DNA of 64,000 nucleotides from CAKSHP01 sp045636325 (GTDB lineage: Bacteria; Bacillota; Clostridia; UBA1381; UMGS1253), in assembly GCA_045636325.1 (NCBI GenBank), contig JAZTXH010000016.1, positions 124,001-188,000 of the forward strand, given 5' to 3'. The notes beneath the pieces are model-generated. The model was not told the origin of the DNA. It was given only the letters and a program-made list of their open reading frames with translations, and ran no database searches. The first letter of the stretch is position 1. Each line of letters begins with the position of its first letter. Shown piece after piece: positions 1 to 7,682 of the stretch. Made by a program: the position numbers and the translations under genes.

Positions 1-441
1 GACTTTTATAAGCCTGATTATGAAACAGACAGTCTTTACAAAACAAAGGTTTTTGACGGCATAAAAGAAGTAATTTCTAAAATGAAGGCAATGGGTATGA
101 AAGTGGGTCTTGTGTCAAACAAACCCCATGAAGCGGTATGTTTTATTATAGATGCACTGTTTGAAAAAGGCAGCTTTGATTTTTATACCGGTCTTTTAGA
201 TAATATGAAAGCAAAGCCTAACCCTGAAAGTGTTTTAAAAGTGGCAGAGCAGTTTGGCGCAGAACCTTGCGAATGTATGTATGTAGGAGATACAGATGTT
301 GATATGTTTACAGGTAAGGGCGCAGGTATGTATACAGTCGGTGTGCTATGGGGCTTTCGTGATTATGAAGAGCTTTCGTGTGCAGGCGCAGACGAGATTG
401 TAGAAAAGCCTTTAGAGCTTTTAAAAATTTTAAAAAGATAA
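1..441 (+). CDS. HAD-superfamily phosphatase (phosphoglycolate phosphatase-like), 5' partial
   Basis: The frame is open from base 1, so the first Met at base 82 is internal and the N-terminal cap and nucleophile Asp lie outside the window. The visible 146 residues carry the later HAD motifs: a Ser/Asn motif II (LVSNKP), the Lys of motif III (KAKPNPES) and the acidic motif IV (YVGDTDVDM). This is the layout of Gph-like soluble phosphatases acting on small phosphorylated metabolites; the substrate cannot be told from this part. A terminator follows directly. High confidence for the superfamily, low for a specific substrate. Confidence 0.85.
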   Translation, partial: DFYKPDYETDSLYKTKVFDGIKEVISKMKAMGMKVGLVSNKPHEAVCFIIDALFEKGSFDFYTGLLDNMKAKPNPESVLKVAEQFGAEPCECMYVGDTDVDMFTGKGAGMYTVGVLWGFRDYEELSCAGADEIVEKPLELLKILKR

Positions 442-448
442 AAACAAG

Positions 449-488
449 AAAGGTCGCGGCCAATTTTTTAGCTGCAACCTTTTTATTT
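449..488 (+). terminator. Rho-independent terminator of the HAD gene
   Basis: An AAAGGT-C-GCGGC arm pairs with GCTGCAACCTTT (one mismatch, one wobble) around a T-rich loop and runs into a T-rich tail, starting 8 bases after the stop codon. Confidence 0.75.
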
Positions 489-499
489 TTATCTGAATT

Positions 500-720
500 C
501 GGAAGGCTTCTGGGGCATCATATCCTAGAACTTAAGGCTGGATTGTGTTTGCCTAACGGCTAAGGACACTTGAATAAATTTCATCAAATTTAAAATTTTT
601 ATATATGTATTCGCTTACGAGTATTCCTTGTAAAAGACCAATTTTGTTTAAAACAACATCACGATGCCCGACGCAGCATTTATTTGTCTGACCTAATCCG
701 TAATGGATAAGTAAAAAGCA
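500..720. other. Gene-free stretch with signs of a structured RNA
   Basis: No convincing gene lies between the HAD terminator and hisF. A 7-bp long-range pairing (GGGCATC near 515-521 with GATGCCC near 664-670) encloses smaller hairpins such as TATTCG-CTTA-CGAGTA near 607-622. On the minus strand a frame of about 55 codons is open from about 748 to a stop near 560, but it has no usable start codon and begins right after a stop. A non-coding RNA of either strand or a gene remnant are both possible. I could not match it to a known RNA class by eye. Confidence 0.3.
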
Positions 721-752
721 GTTATTAAAAAATTTTTGTTAGTATTTTAATA

Positions 753-1547
753 TTATTTTATATATGGTCTTACCGGCTGACCGTTTGCTGAAAGGTATTC
801 TTTTAATTCACGAACGGAATAGTTTCTGTCCATCTTCGGTGAATAAAGCATAGAGCTTATAATACCTGCAGATGCACCGGTTTTTGAAAATACATCCCAA
901 AGATGCTCAGGCTTTCCTGCACCGCCTGATGCAATAACGGGGATGTTAACCGCATCAGAAATCATTTTTGTAATCTCTAAATCATAACCCTGATGAGTAC
1001 CGTCGTTATCAATTGAATTTACGCAGATTTCACCTGCACCAAGAGCCTCACCGCATTTTGCCCAGGACAGAGCATCAATACCTGTAAATACTCTTGCACC
1101 ATCAATTGCAATTTCGTATCCGCTGGGGATTTCAAGGGTTTTTTCAACTTTTTTTACCTGCATACTAAGCACGATACACTGACTTCCGAATGCCTTTGCG
1201 CCCTCTTTTATTATCCATGGCTGACGCACTGCCATAGAGTCAATGCTGATTTTTTCGGCGCCGGCCTTTAAAACCTCATACATATCGTCAAGATTTCTGA
1301 TGCCACCACCAACAGTAAAGGGAACAAATACGTTTTCTGCTACCATTTTAACTGTGTCTATATCAATTTTTCTTCTTTGTGCACTTGCAAGAATATCAAA
1401 GAAAATAATTTCGTCTATCTGGTCTGCATATATTTTTTTTGCAACAACCTCTGCTTTGTCTATGTCAATATTATTCTGAAATTTATGTGCCTTTGTAACC
1501 ATTTTATCACGTATATCAAAGCACGCAATAAGTCTTTTTGTAAGCAT
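753..1547 (-). CDS. hisF: Imidazole glycerol phosphate synthase cyclase subunit-like protein, D130Q variant
   Basis: A 264-residue (beta/alpha)8 barrel protein close to HisF length, ending in the HisF-like S-V-R-E-L-K segment. HisF uses ammonia from HisH to make IGP and AICAR in histidine synthesis. Asp11 (ACFDI), Lys19 and the four ammonia-gate residues Arg5, Glu46, Lys99 and Glu167 are present. The second catalytic residue, Asp130, falls on Gln (VLSMQVKK). That raises the possibility of a WbuZ-type paralogue, a HisF-like partner of HisH in sugar amidation, or another ammonia-delivery role. It lies 20 bases behind hisH with an AGGAGG site before the ATG, as last gene of murT-gatD-hisH-hisF. 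No other his gene is in the window, so a histidine role cannot be confirmed. Confidence 0.8.
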   Translation of the reverse strand: MLTKRLIACFDIRDKMVTKAHKFQNNIDIDKAEVVAKKIYADQIDEIIFFDILASAQRRKIDIDTVKMVAENVFVPFTVGGGIRNLDDMYEVLKAGAEKISIDSMAVRQPWIIKEGAKAFGSQCIVLSMQVKKVEKTLEIPSGYEIAIDGARVFTGIDALSWAKCGEALGAGEICVNSIDNDGTHQGYDLEITKMISDAVNIPVIASGGAGKPEHLWDVFSKTGASAGIISSMLYSPKMDRNYSVRELKEYLSANGQPVRPYIK

Positions 1548-1567
1548 TTTTCACCCTCCTTTAAAAA

Positions 1568-2167
1568 TTATAGCTTTGCGAAGTTTTCCAAAAGCTTAAG
1601 GCCAATTTCACCGCTTTTTTCAATGTGGAACTGAGAAGCGTAAACATTGTCTTTTGCTATCATGGATGTAAAGTCTTCCCCGTAATTGGTAACAGCTAGA
1701 GCCACGTCTTCTTTCGGGCGGATGTGATAAGAGTTTACAAAATAAAAATATTCACTTTTGCCAAGACCTTCGTTAATGGGAAGTTTTTTTAAAAATTCTG
1801 CACTGTTCCAGCCCATCTGTGGAACTCTTACCTTGTTTTCATCAAAGCGGACAACGTCGCCTTTTATCCAGCCTAAACAACAGGCATCGTCTTCTTCGCT
1901 ATGCTCAAATAAAACCTGAAGTCCAACGCATATTCCAAGGAAGGGCTTTTTTTCTTTCAGGGCATGATTTTCAAGAGTTTCTATTATATCAAGCTCTTTT
2001 AATGAATCCATTGTTGCACCCGCGCTTCCTACGCCGGGAAGAATTATGTGTGAACAATTTTTTAAAGTCTCTTTGTCTGCGGTCAGCACACATTCAAGAT
2101 TTTTTGCTTTGCAGGCATTTTCCACACTGGGGCCGTTACCTGCCTTGTAATCAATTATACCTATCAT
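1568..2167 (-). CDS. hisH: Imidazole glycerol phosphate synthase glutaminase subunit-like protein
   Basis: A 199-residue class I glutamine amidotransferase of normal HisH length. It has the oxyanion segment PGVGSAG, the nucleophile Cys80 in LGICVGLQ, the PQMGWN stretch and the His/Glu of the triad in QFHIEKSGE. It should hydrolyse glutamine and pass ammonia through the HisF barrel. All catalytic residues look intact, in contrast to the GatD next to it. It starts 13 bases after gatD and is followed by the HisF-like gene, so the four genes form one operon. HisH, or the glutaminase of a HisH/HisF-like sugar-amidation pair, are both consistent. Confidence 0.88.
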   Translation of the reverse strand: MIGIIDYKAGNGPSVENACKAKNLECVLTADKETLKNCSHIILPGVGSAGATMDSLKELDIIETLENHALKEKKPFLGICVGLQVLFEHSEEDDACCLGWIKGDVVRFDENKVRVPQMGWNSAEFLKKLPINEGLGKSEYFYFVNSYHIRPKEDVALAVTNYGEDFTSMIAKDNVYASQFHIEKSGEIGLKLLENFAKL

Positions 2168-2180
2168 TTAAAATCTCCTC

Positions 2181-2912
2181 TTACTTTTTGTTTCTGTTTA
2201 TTATAAACTGTTTTGCCTGAGCTTCAAAATCGTCACAAAGCTCTTTTAAATCTTCTTTAAAGTTAGGATATTTATTTAAAATTGCTTTTTTAATCAAAAA
2301 ATCTGCAAGCTCTGGATTTTTTGGCAGTATCGGACCGCACATATAAGTTCCGATAACGTTTTTATAAAAAATTCCTTCATATTCACCTTTATCCCCGCGG
2401 CCAAACAAAACCTTGCCCAAAGGCGAAAAATTATCTGATTTTGTTTTGTTTTTATGATTTTCAAAGCCTGCAAGAATAACAGCTTTGCCGTCAAGCTCTG
2501 ATTCAAGCGCAAAATCGCCCATAAAACTACCGTCTGTTTCAAAACTTTCGGCATCTAAAATTCCAAGTCCTGTATAAGTTTTGCCGCCCATCTCAAAGGT
2601 TTTTAAAAGCATCTGATAACCTGTATGAGTGGCAAGCAAAACACCGCCGTTTTCTGCAAATTCCTTTATTTTATCAGCGTGGGGAAGAAGAATGTCCAAA
2701 GCTTTTAAGACTTCTTTTTCGCCGCCACCGCCGATTAAAACAATATCTGTATTTTTAACTAAAAACTCGCCTGATGATACAAAATCACAGCAGACCGCAT
2801 TAATGCAGCGTTTTTGGCATCTCATTTTTAAAACGCTTACATTTCCCGTATCACCTGAAAGATTCAAAAGGTCAGGACAAAGATTTAAAATTTTAATTGA
2901 ATAATCAGCCAT
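2181..2912 (-). CDS. gatD: Lipid II isoglutaminyl synthase glutaminase subunit-like protein with exchanged Cys/His positions
   Basis: A 243-residue CobB/CobQ-type glutaminase homologue. With MurT, GatD amidates the alpha-carboxyl of D-Glu in lipid II in the cytoplasm. The family signature is kept around both active-site positions, but the residues are exchanged. The nucleophile elbow, normally ICGGYQ, reads THTGYQ with His96 in the Cys position. The distal motif, normally YLHGPILPKN, reads YMCGPILPKN with Cys192 in the His position. I verified both codons in the DNA. The start overlaps the murT stop by one base (TAATG), typical for the pair. Whether it is an active swapped dyad or a dead glutaminase cannot be told from sequence. 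Confidence 0.87.
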   Translation of the reverse strand: MADYSIKILNLCPDLLNLSGDTGNVSVLKMRCQKRCINAVCCDFVSSGEFLVKNTDIVLIGGGGEKEVLKALDILLPHADKIKEFAENGGVLLATHTGYQMLLKTFEMGGKTYTGLGILDAESFETDGSFMGDFALESELDGKAVILAGFENHKNKTKSDNFSPLGKVLFGRGDKGEYEGIFYKNVIGTYMCGPILPKNPELADFLIKKAILNKYPNFKEDLKELCDDFEAQAKQFIINRNKK

Positions 2913-4279
2913 TACTCTTTATCCCCCTTTTCTGAAAGTCCTTTAAGCACAAGATACGCAGGATGCATGGTTGTATAGTTTACAAGAGCATAACAAACCT
3001 TTTCGCCTCCTAAAAGCATAAGAGAAATTGCTTCTTCAATGTTTTCTGCGATTTTCATAACTGACTCATCTGCTCCAGCATATTTTAACCTTAAATACAT
3101 ATCGTGTTTTCTTATGCCACCAAAGGTGTATGATGAAGTTTTGCTCTCACAAAGGGTTTCAAAATCAACATCATAAATCCACGAAATATCAACCCCGTCT
3201 GAGGGATTATCATTCAGTAGAATACAAACATCTTTTGCTCTCGGATCATTTATAACAGCCGTGACAGATTGATTAAAGCCGGTTGGATTTTTTGAAAGCA
3301 CAATATAAATTTCCTTGTCACCTATATTGAATTTGCTCATTCGGCCCGGTTCAGGCTTTTGATTTGAAAGAACATTTTTTATGGTATCTTCATTTATTCC
3401 AATAGAATTTAAAACACTGTATGCCCCTAAAAGATTGTATACATTATAAAGTCCGGTTACGTGGCTTGTAAGGCGGAAGGATTTTTTGCTCAGTTTATTT
3501 ATATCAAATCTAAGAGTGCCGTCTTCAATTTTTATATTTGTCGCACTGTAGACGGAATCGGGATTTTTATATCCGCATTTTTGGCATTTGTATTTACCAA
3601 GTTGGCCGTAATTATAATATTCATAGTCCATTAATGTAGAGCATTTCGGGCACTCTGACCCATAGTGACGCTCACGAAGAGTAATTAAATCCGTCTTTTG
3701 GCCTATGCAGTAGTATATATTTTCTTTTTTAGTTTCAAAAACTGATGTAACAGGGTCGTCAGCATTTAAAACAAGTTGAGCATGGGGGGCAAGAAGAAAC
3801 GCTTTTTTCAAAAGCTTTGATGTGCCCTCTATTTCGCCGTAACGGTCAAGCTGGTCACGGAAAAGATTAGTAACGGTAATCACATCAGGGGTAAGATGGC
3901 GGAAAAGCAGGTGCAGATTTGCCTCGTCAACCTCAAGGGTTGCAAAGTCTGCATCGAGTTTGCCGAAAAATTTAGCTTTTTTTGCAAAGCTTGCGGCAAT
4001 ACCGCCTAACATATTTGCGCCCACATTATTGCAAACGATTTTGTTCCCTGCTTTTAGAAGAACGGAATTTATAAGGTTGTTTGTTGTTGTTTTTCCGTTT
4101 GTTCCGCACACTATAATTATTTTTTCTTTTATCTGTTTTGCCATAAGGTCTATAAAATCCGGGCATATTTTAAGGGCAATGTTTCCTGGTGCCGTTGACC
4201 CGCGCGATTTTAACACACTGCAGATAAAAAATACTGCCTTTGCCGCCAAAGTGGCAATAAATAATTTAAGTTTTTTCAA
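2912..4279 (-). CDS. murT: Lipid II isoglutaminyl synthase, Mur-ligase subunit
   Basis: A 455-residue Mur ligase homologue that activates the D-Glu carboxylate of lipid II and accepts ammonia from GatD. It shows an N-terminal hydrophobic segment, the ATP-binding loop CGTNGKTTT near residue 60, the MurT zinc ribbon (CPKC and CQKC pairs near 205-235) and the C-terminal DUF1727 region with LLNDNPSDGVDISW. The start is TTG at 4277-4279, the first possible codon after an in-frame stop, 28 bases inside the predicted transcript. It is the first gene of the operon and has a clear upstream promoter. Confidence 0.92.
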   Translation of the reverse strand: MKKLKLFIATLAAKAVFFICSVLKSRGSTAPGNIALKICPDFIDLMAKQIKEKIIIVCGTNGKTTTNNLINSVLLKAGNKIVCNNVGANMLGGIAASFAKKAKFFGKLDADFATLEVDEANLHLLFRHLTPDVITVTNLFRDQLDRYGEIEGTSKLLKKAFLLAPHAQLVLNADDPVTSVFETKKENIYYCIGQKTDLITLRERHYGSECPKCSTLMDYEYYNYGQLGKYKCQKCGYKNPDSVYSATNIKIEDGTLRFDINKLSKKSFRLTSHVTGLYNVYNLLGAYSVLNSIGINEDTIKNVLSNQKPEPGRMSKFNIGDKEIYIVLSKNPTGFNQSVTAVINDPRAKDVCILLNDNPSDGVDISWIYDVDFETLCESKTSSYTFGGIRKHDMYLRLKYAGADESVMKIAENIEEAISLMLLGGEKVCYALVNYTTMHPAYLVLKGLSEKGDKE

Positions 4280-4315
4280 ATATCATCATTTCTTTCCAAA
4301 AAAATATCAACCTAT

Positions 4316-4344
4316 ATTATAACACAGAATAAACCAAATTACAA
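4316..4344 (-). promoter_or_regulatory. Promoter of the murT operon
   Basis: On the minus strand TTGTAA and TATAAT are separated by 17 bases, about 37 bases upstream of the murT TTG start. This is a strong vegetative (sigma-A type) promoter. The facing ddh gene has only a weak candidate promoter (TTGAAT at 4425-4430). Confidence 0.75.
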
Positions 4345-4489
4345 CTGATTTTCACAATGTGAAACGTAATATTTTCATTTTTTTTAAAAAATTGCGGATT
4401 TTTTATGTTTTTTTTTCAGAACACTTGAATTTTTTTAAAAAATATGGTATCACTATATAGTAGAAACTTCAAAAAAGGGTGATGCAGAA

Positions 4490-5473
4490 ATGAAGATAAG
4501 AATAGGTATTTTAGGTTATGGTAATCTTGGGAGAGGTGTTGAAAGCGCGGTGTATAACAGTGCGGATATGCAGATTGTTGCATTATTTACCCGTCGCGAC
4601 CCTGAAAGCATAAAAACAATGACGGATACTCCCGTTTATTATATTGATAAAATTGTTGAAATGAAAGACGAAATTGACGTTTTGATTGTTTGTGGCGGCA
4701 GCGCAAACGACCTTCCGATGCAGACACCTGAGATGGCAAAGTATTTTAATGTTATTGACAGCTTTGACACTCATGCAAAAATTCCAGAGCATTTTGAAAA
4801 TGTTGATAAAAGCAGCAAGGAAAGCGGAAAAATCAGTATAATTTCAGCTGGCTGGGACCCAGGTCTGTTTTCTTTAAACCGCCTTATGGGTCAGGCAATT
4901 TTACCGGATGGTTGTGATTATACCTTTTGGGGAAAGGGCATAAGCCAAGGGCACAGTGATGCAATTCGCAGAATTGAGGGCGTTTTGGATGCAAGGCAGT
5001 ATACTGTTCCCGTGCCTGAAGCGTTAGAGAGCGTAAGAGCGGGTGAAAATCCGGAGCTTACTACACGGCAGAAACATACAAGAGAGTGCTTTGTTGTGGC
5101 AGAAGACGGAGCAGATTTAGCGCGTATTGAAAGAGAAATTAAAACAATGCCCAACTATTTTGCTGATTATGATACAACAGTTAATTTTATTACAAAAGAA
5201 GAACTTGAGCTTGACCATAAGGGTATTCCTCACGGGGGCATGGTATTCAGAACGGGCAAAACCGGATTAAACGGCGAAAACAGCCATATTATAGAATACA
5301 AGCTAAGCCTTGAGTCTAACCCTGAATTTACATCAAGCGTTTTAGCAGCTTATGCAAGAGCAGCATACAGATTAAATCAAGAAGGGGTGAGCGGTTGCAA
5401 AACAGTTTTTGATATTGCGCCTTCATATCTTCATCCGAAAAGCGGTTCAGAATTGAGAAAAGAACTTTTATAA
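4490..5473 (+). CDS. ddh: meso-diaminopimelate D-dehydrogenase
   Basis: A 327-residue NADP-dependent enzyme that makes meso-diaminopimelate from tetrahydrodipicolinate in one step, feeding lysine and peptidoglycan synthesis in the cytoplasm. It has an N-terminal Rossmann loop (GILGYGNLGRG), the conserved SAGWDPGL segment near residue 120 and the substrate-site stretch FWGKGISQGHSDA. Length matches the family. An AAGGGTG ribosome binding site precedes the ATG. It is divergent from the murT operon, so both flanking units serve the cell wall. It ends before a perfect 16-bp stem-loop. Confidence 0.95.
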   Translation: MKIRIGILGYGNLGRGVESAVYNSADMQIVALFTRRDPESIKTMTDTPVYYIDKIVEMKDEIDVLIVCGGSANDLPMQTPEMAKYFNVIDSFDTHAKIPEHFENVDKSSKESGKISIISAGWDPGLFSLNRLMGQAILPDGCDYTFWGKGISQGHSDAIRRIEGVLDARQYTVPVPEALESVRAGENPELTTRQKHTRECFVVAEDGADLARIEREIKTMPNYFADYDTTVNFITKEELELDHKGIPHGGMVFRTGKTGLNGENSHIIEYKLSLESNPEFTSSVLAAYARAAYRLNQEGVSGCKTVFDIAPSYLHPKSGSELRKELL

Positions 5474-5574
5474 TTTTTAAATAAAATAAAGATTAAGAAG
5501 TTTTACTTAGATTGGTGAATAAATGATTGCAAATAATTACGAATATATCCCGCAAGGAGAAATACTGAGCGAAA

Positions 5575-5615
5575 CACAAAATGACAACCCAATAAATACG
5601 GGTTGTCATTTTGTG
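5575..5615. terminator. 16-bp perfect inverted repeat between converging genes
   Basis: Arms 5575-5590 and 5600-5615 are perfectly complementary (CACAAAATGACAACCC and its complement) around 9 bases. ddh and the AraC gene converge here, so it probably ends transcription from both sides. There is no long T tract. Confidence 0.65.
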
Positions 5616-5643
5616 CCAGTTGATAAATAAAATAATTTAAAAT

Positions 5644-6465
5644 TCAGAATTTTCTATATTCACCTGCCGATTTGCCTTTTAACTGTTTAAATATACGGGA
5701 AAAATGACCATAATCAGAAAAACCGATTGCATAGGCAATAGATGTTATAGGCATGTTTGTTTCTTTCAGCATGCGGCAAGCTTCATTAATTCGATAATTT
5801 CTTATATAAGTGGCAATACTGCAGTTTAAATATTTATTCGCAATACTATATAGACGGGTTCTTTTTATATGGAAAACAGAGCATAGATCCTTAGCTGTGA
5901 TAGTATATGATAAATTATCTTTAATATATTGGTCCAGTTGTATGATAAATTCATTCTTTGCAGGAGTAACCCATTCGTTAGAAAGGAAATATGCTGAAAG
6001 TGATTTTAAAATAGTGATACATGCATCAAGTTCTTCCAATGATTTTACAGGAATGTTGTCTATTGCATTATATATTCCCGGAAAATTTTCATCAGTGAAA
6101 TTTTGTTTTAAATGACGGCGTGTTTTTTCTGCAGTGTTTTCAGTAAGAACTTGCCCGAACATAACAAATCCAAGAATTTCACCCTTGTCACATATAGGTA
6201 CTATTGCTTCGGATAAACCTAAATGGCATTTGTAATGCATATCTTTTTTCAATTTTGAACAGGTATCAAAATTTGAATAGTCACAATCTTTGCATTTTTT
6301 GCTCCAAAGAGAATTTTTATCAATAATTCTGCAGAATTCAATATCTTCCTCAGGGTATGATAATAAACGTTTGCCGTTGTTATCGTATAAAACTATTTTT
6401 ATATTGGTAAGAGTGTGAAAATCCTGAAAAGCTTTATTTAAATTTTCTATATTAAGATTTAACAT
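5644..6465 (-). CDS. AraC-family transcriptional regulator with PocR sensory domain
   Basis: A 273-residue regulator. Residues 1-165 form a PocR-type domain with the cysteine-rich stretch CKDCDYSNFDTC and the PICDKGEILGF segment. Residues 175-273 are a two-helix-turn-helix AraC domain, with the recognisable IAYAIGFSDYGHFSRIFK near the C-terminus. PocR domains bind small polyol or sugar-like ligands or redox cofactors. The gene is divergent from the four-gene sugar operon at 6625-11435 and most likely activates it in response to its sugar. The ligand is unknown. Confidence 0.9.
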   Translation of the reverse strand: MLNLNIENLNKAFQDFHTLTNIKIVLYDNNGKRLLSYPEEDIEFCRIIDKNSLWSKKCKDCDYSNFDTCSKLKKDMHYKCHLGLSEAIVPICDKGEILGFVMFGQVLTENTAEKTRRHLKQNFTDENFPGIYNAIDNIPVKSLEELDACITILKSLSAYFLSNEWVTPAKNEFIIQLDQYIKDNLSYTITAKDLCSVFHIKRTRLYSIANKYLNCSIATYIRNYRINEACRMLKETNMPITSIAYAIGFSDYGHFSRIFKQLKGKSAGEYRKF

Positions 6466-6523
6466 ATTATCACCATAAAAATTATATCAAATTATAAGGG
6501 GGAAATCAATGAAATATAAAAAA

Positions 6524-6603
6524 AATATTCGCACACGAACAAATATTACATAAAACAGACAAATTTATCTTTTATTTAGTTTTTATTCAATGTAAAATAT
6601 AAT
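6524..6603 (+). promoter_or_regulatory. Divergent control region: TATAAT box and AT-rich dyad of the sugar operon
   Basis: A perfect TATAAT (6598-6603) lies 21 bases before the first sugar gene and has no good -35 box at 17 bases, as expected for an activator-dependent promoter. A loose dyad (AATATTCG and CGAACAAATATT, 6524-6547) is a possible AraC binding site. Operator assignment is inference. Confidence 0.4.
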
Positions 6604-6624
6604 CGAAATGGAGGTAGTGATAAT

Positions 6625-7641
6625 ATGAAGTATAATGGGAAGGATTTTGCCGATATTTCGCCATATGTGGGAAATATGTATCAATTATTCGGAACACGTC
6701 GTTATCAGCTTACTGAAGGTGAAAGTAACGGCTGCAGATGTATTGATGTCCGTACAGGCAGTGGTTTGGAATATACTGTGGTTTGTGATCGCGGTCTTGA
6801 CATATCTCTGGCGGCATATAAAGGAACAAATTTGGTATTTCTTACTCAAAATTCAGAAGCAAATCCTGCATATTATAATCCTCATGCTTCTGAGTGGCTG
6901 CGCACATTTACAGCAGGGTTGCTTACAACATGTGGGCCACAAAATCTTAGTTCTCCATGTGAGGATAATGGGGAAGAATTAGGGCTTCATGGCAGATGGA
7001 GTTCCCTTTGTGCAAAACAGGTATGTGAGTTTGTTGACACAGAAAAGGGAGAAATACGAATAAGCGGCACATTAAATGACGCGGTTACAATGGGGAATAA
7101 GCTTAGTATTAGAAGAAATATATCTTCTCAGATTGGTAAATCTGTTATTGTAATTGATGATGAAATAAAAAATGAGGGTAGCAGACCGGCACCGCTTAAT
7201 GTATTGTATCACATTAATTTTGGTTATCCTTTTTTGGATGAAAATACACAAATAGAAATACCATCCAAGTCTTTTTGCGGTTATAACGAGTATACTAACG
7301 AGCGAATAGATGAAATAGCAACTATCAAAAAGCCATACTCATATGCCTGCGAAAAAAATTATCTGCATACTTTTGACGGAGGACTGGTAACAGCAAGAGT
7401 GTATAATCCGACTCTGTGTGGTGGATTAAATGTATATATTAAATTTAATTCGGAGGTTTTGCCGTATATGACCCAGTGGGTGCTTGAAGATTACAAGGAT
7501 TACGTTCTTGCAATCGAGCCGGCAAATGTACCTTGTGAGTCAAGAAATAAACTTCGTGAAAAAGGTATGTTACCCGAAATTGCGCCGGGGGAGACAAAAA
7601 AATTTCATGTGGAAATTGAAATTGCTTCAGAAAAAGCATAA
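6625..7641 (+). CDS. DUF4432-type aldose 1-epimerase-like protein
   Basis: A 338-residue protein of the galactose-mutarotase-like superfamily. It has the DUF4432 signature region VVCDRGLDIS, the LTTCGPQN stretch near residue 110 and the LGLHGR histidine segment. Such proteins usually interconvert sugar anomers or bind a sugar acid. As the first gene of the operon it likely prepares the sugar form used by the isomerase 41 bases downstream. The ATG is preceded by GGAGG. Function in sugar catabolism rests on context; the exact sugar is not visible. Confidence 0.8.
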   Translation: MKYNGKDFADISPYVGNMYQLFGTRRYQLTEGESNGCRCIDVRTGSGLEYTVVCDRGLDISLAAYKGTNLVFLTQNSEANPAYYNPHASEWLRTFTAGLLTTCGPQNLSSPCEDNGEELGLHGRWSSLCAKQVCEFVDTEKGEIRISGTLNDAVTMGNKLSIRRNISSQIGKSVIVIDDEIKNEGSRPAPLNVLYHINFGYPFLDENTQIEIPSKSFCGYNEYTNERIDEIATIKKPYSYACEKNYLHTFDGGLVTARVYNPTLCGGLNVYIKFNSEVLPYMTQWVLEDYKDYVLAIEPANVPCESRNKLREKGMLPEIAPGETKKFHVEIEIASEKA

Positions 7642-7682
7642 AGATATACAACATAAAAATATATAAAAAGGAGTTAATTAAA

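Noticed and set aside
378..563. 61-codon frame after the HAD gene
   Set aside because: It overlaps the HAD gene out of frame and runs through the terminator.
2181..4279. Cobyrinic acid synthase and folylpolyglutamate synthase as identities of the gatD and murT genes
   Set aside because: The zinc ribbon and DUF1727 end of MurT and the one-base overlap with GatD are specific for the lipid II amidation pair.
3960..4322. 120-codon plus-strand frame antisense to murT
   Set aside because: Antisense shadow of the conserved MurT N-terminus; no ribosome binding site.
5523..5630. 35-codon open frame between ddh and the AraC gene
   Set aside because: It reads through the perfect terminator-like palindrome and has no good ribosome binding site.
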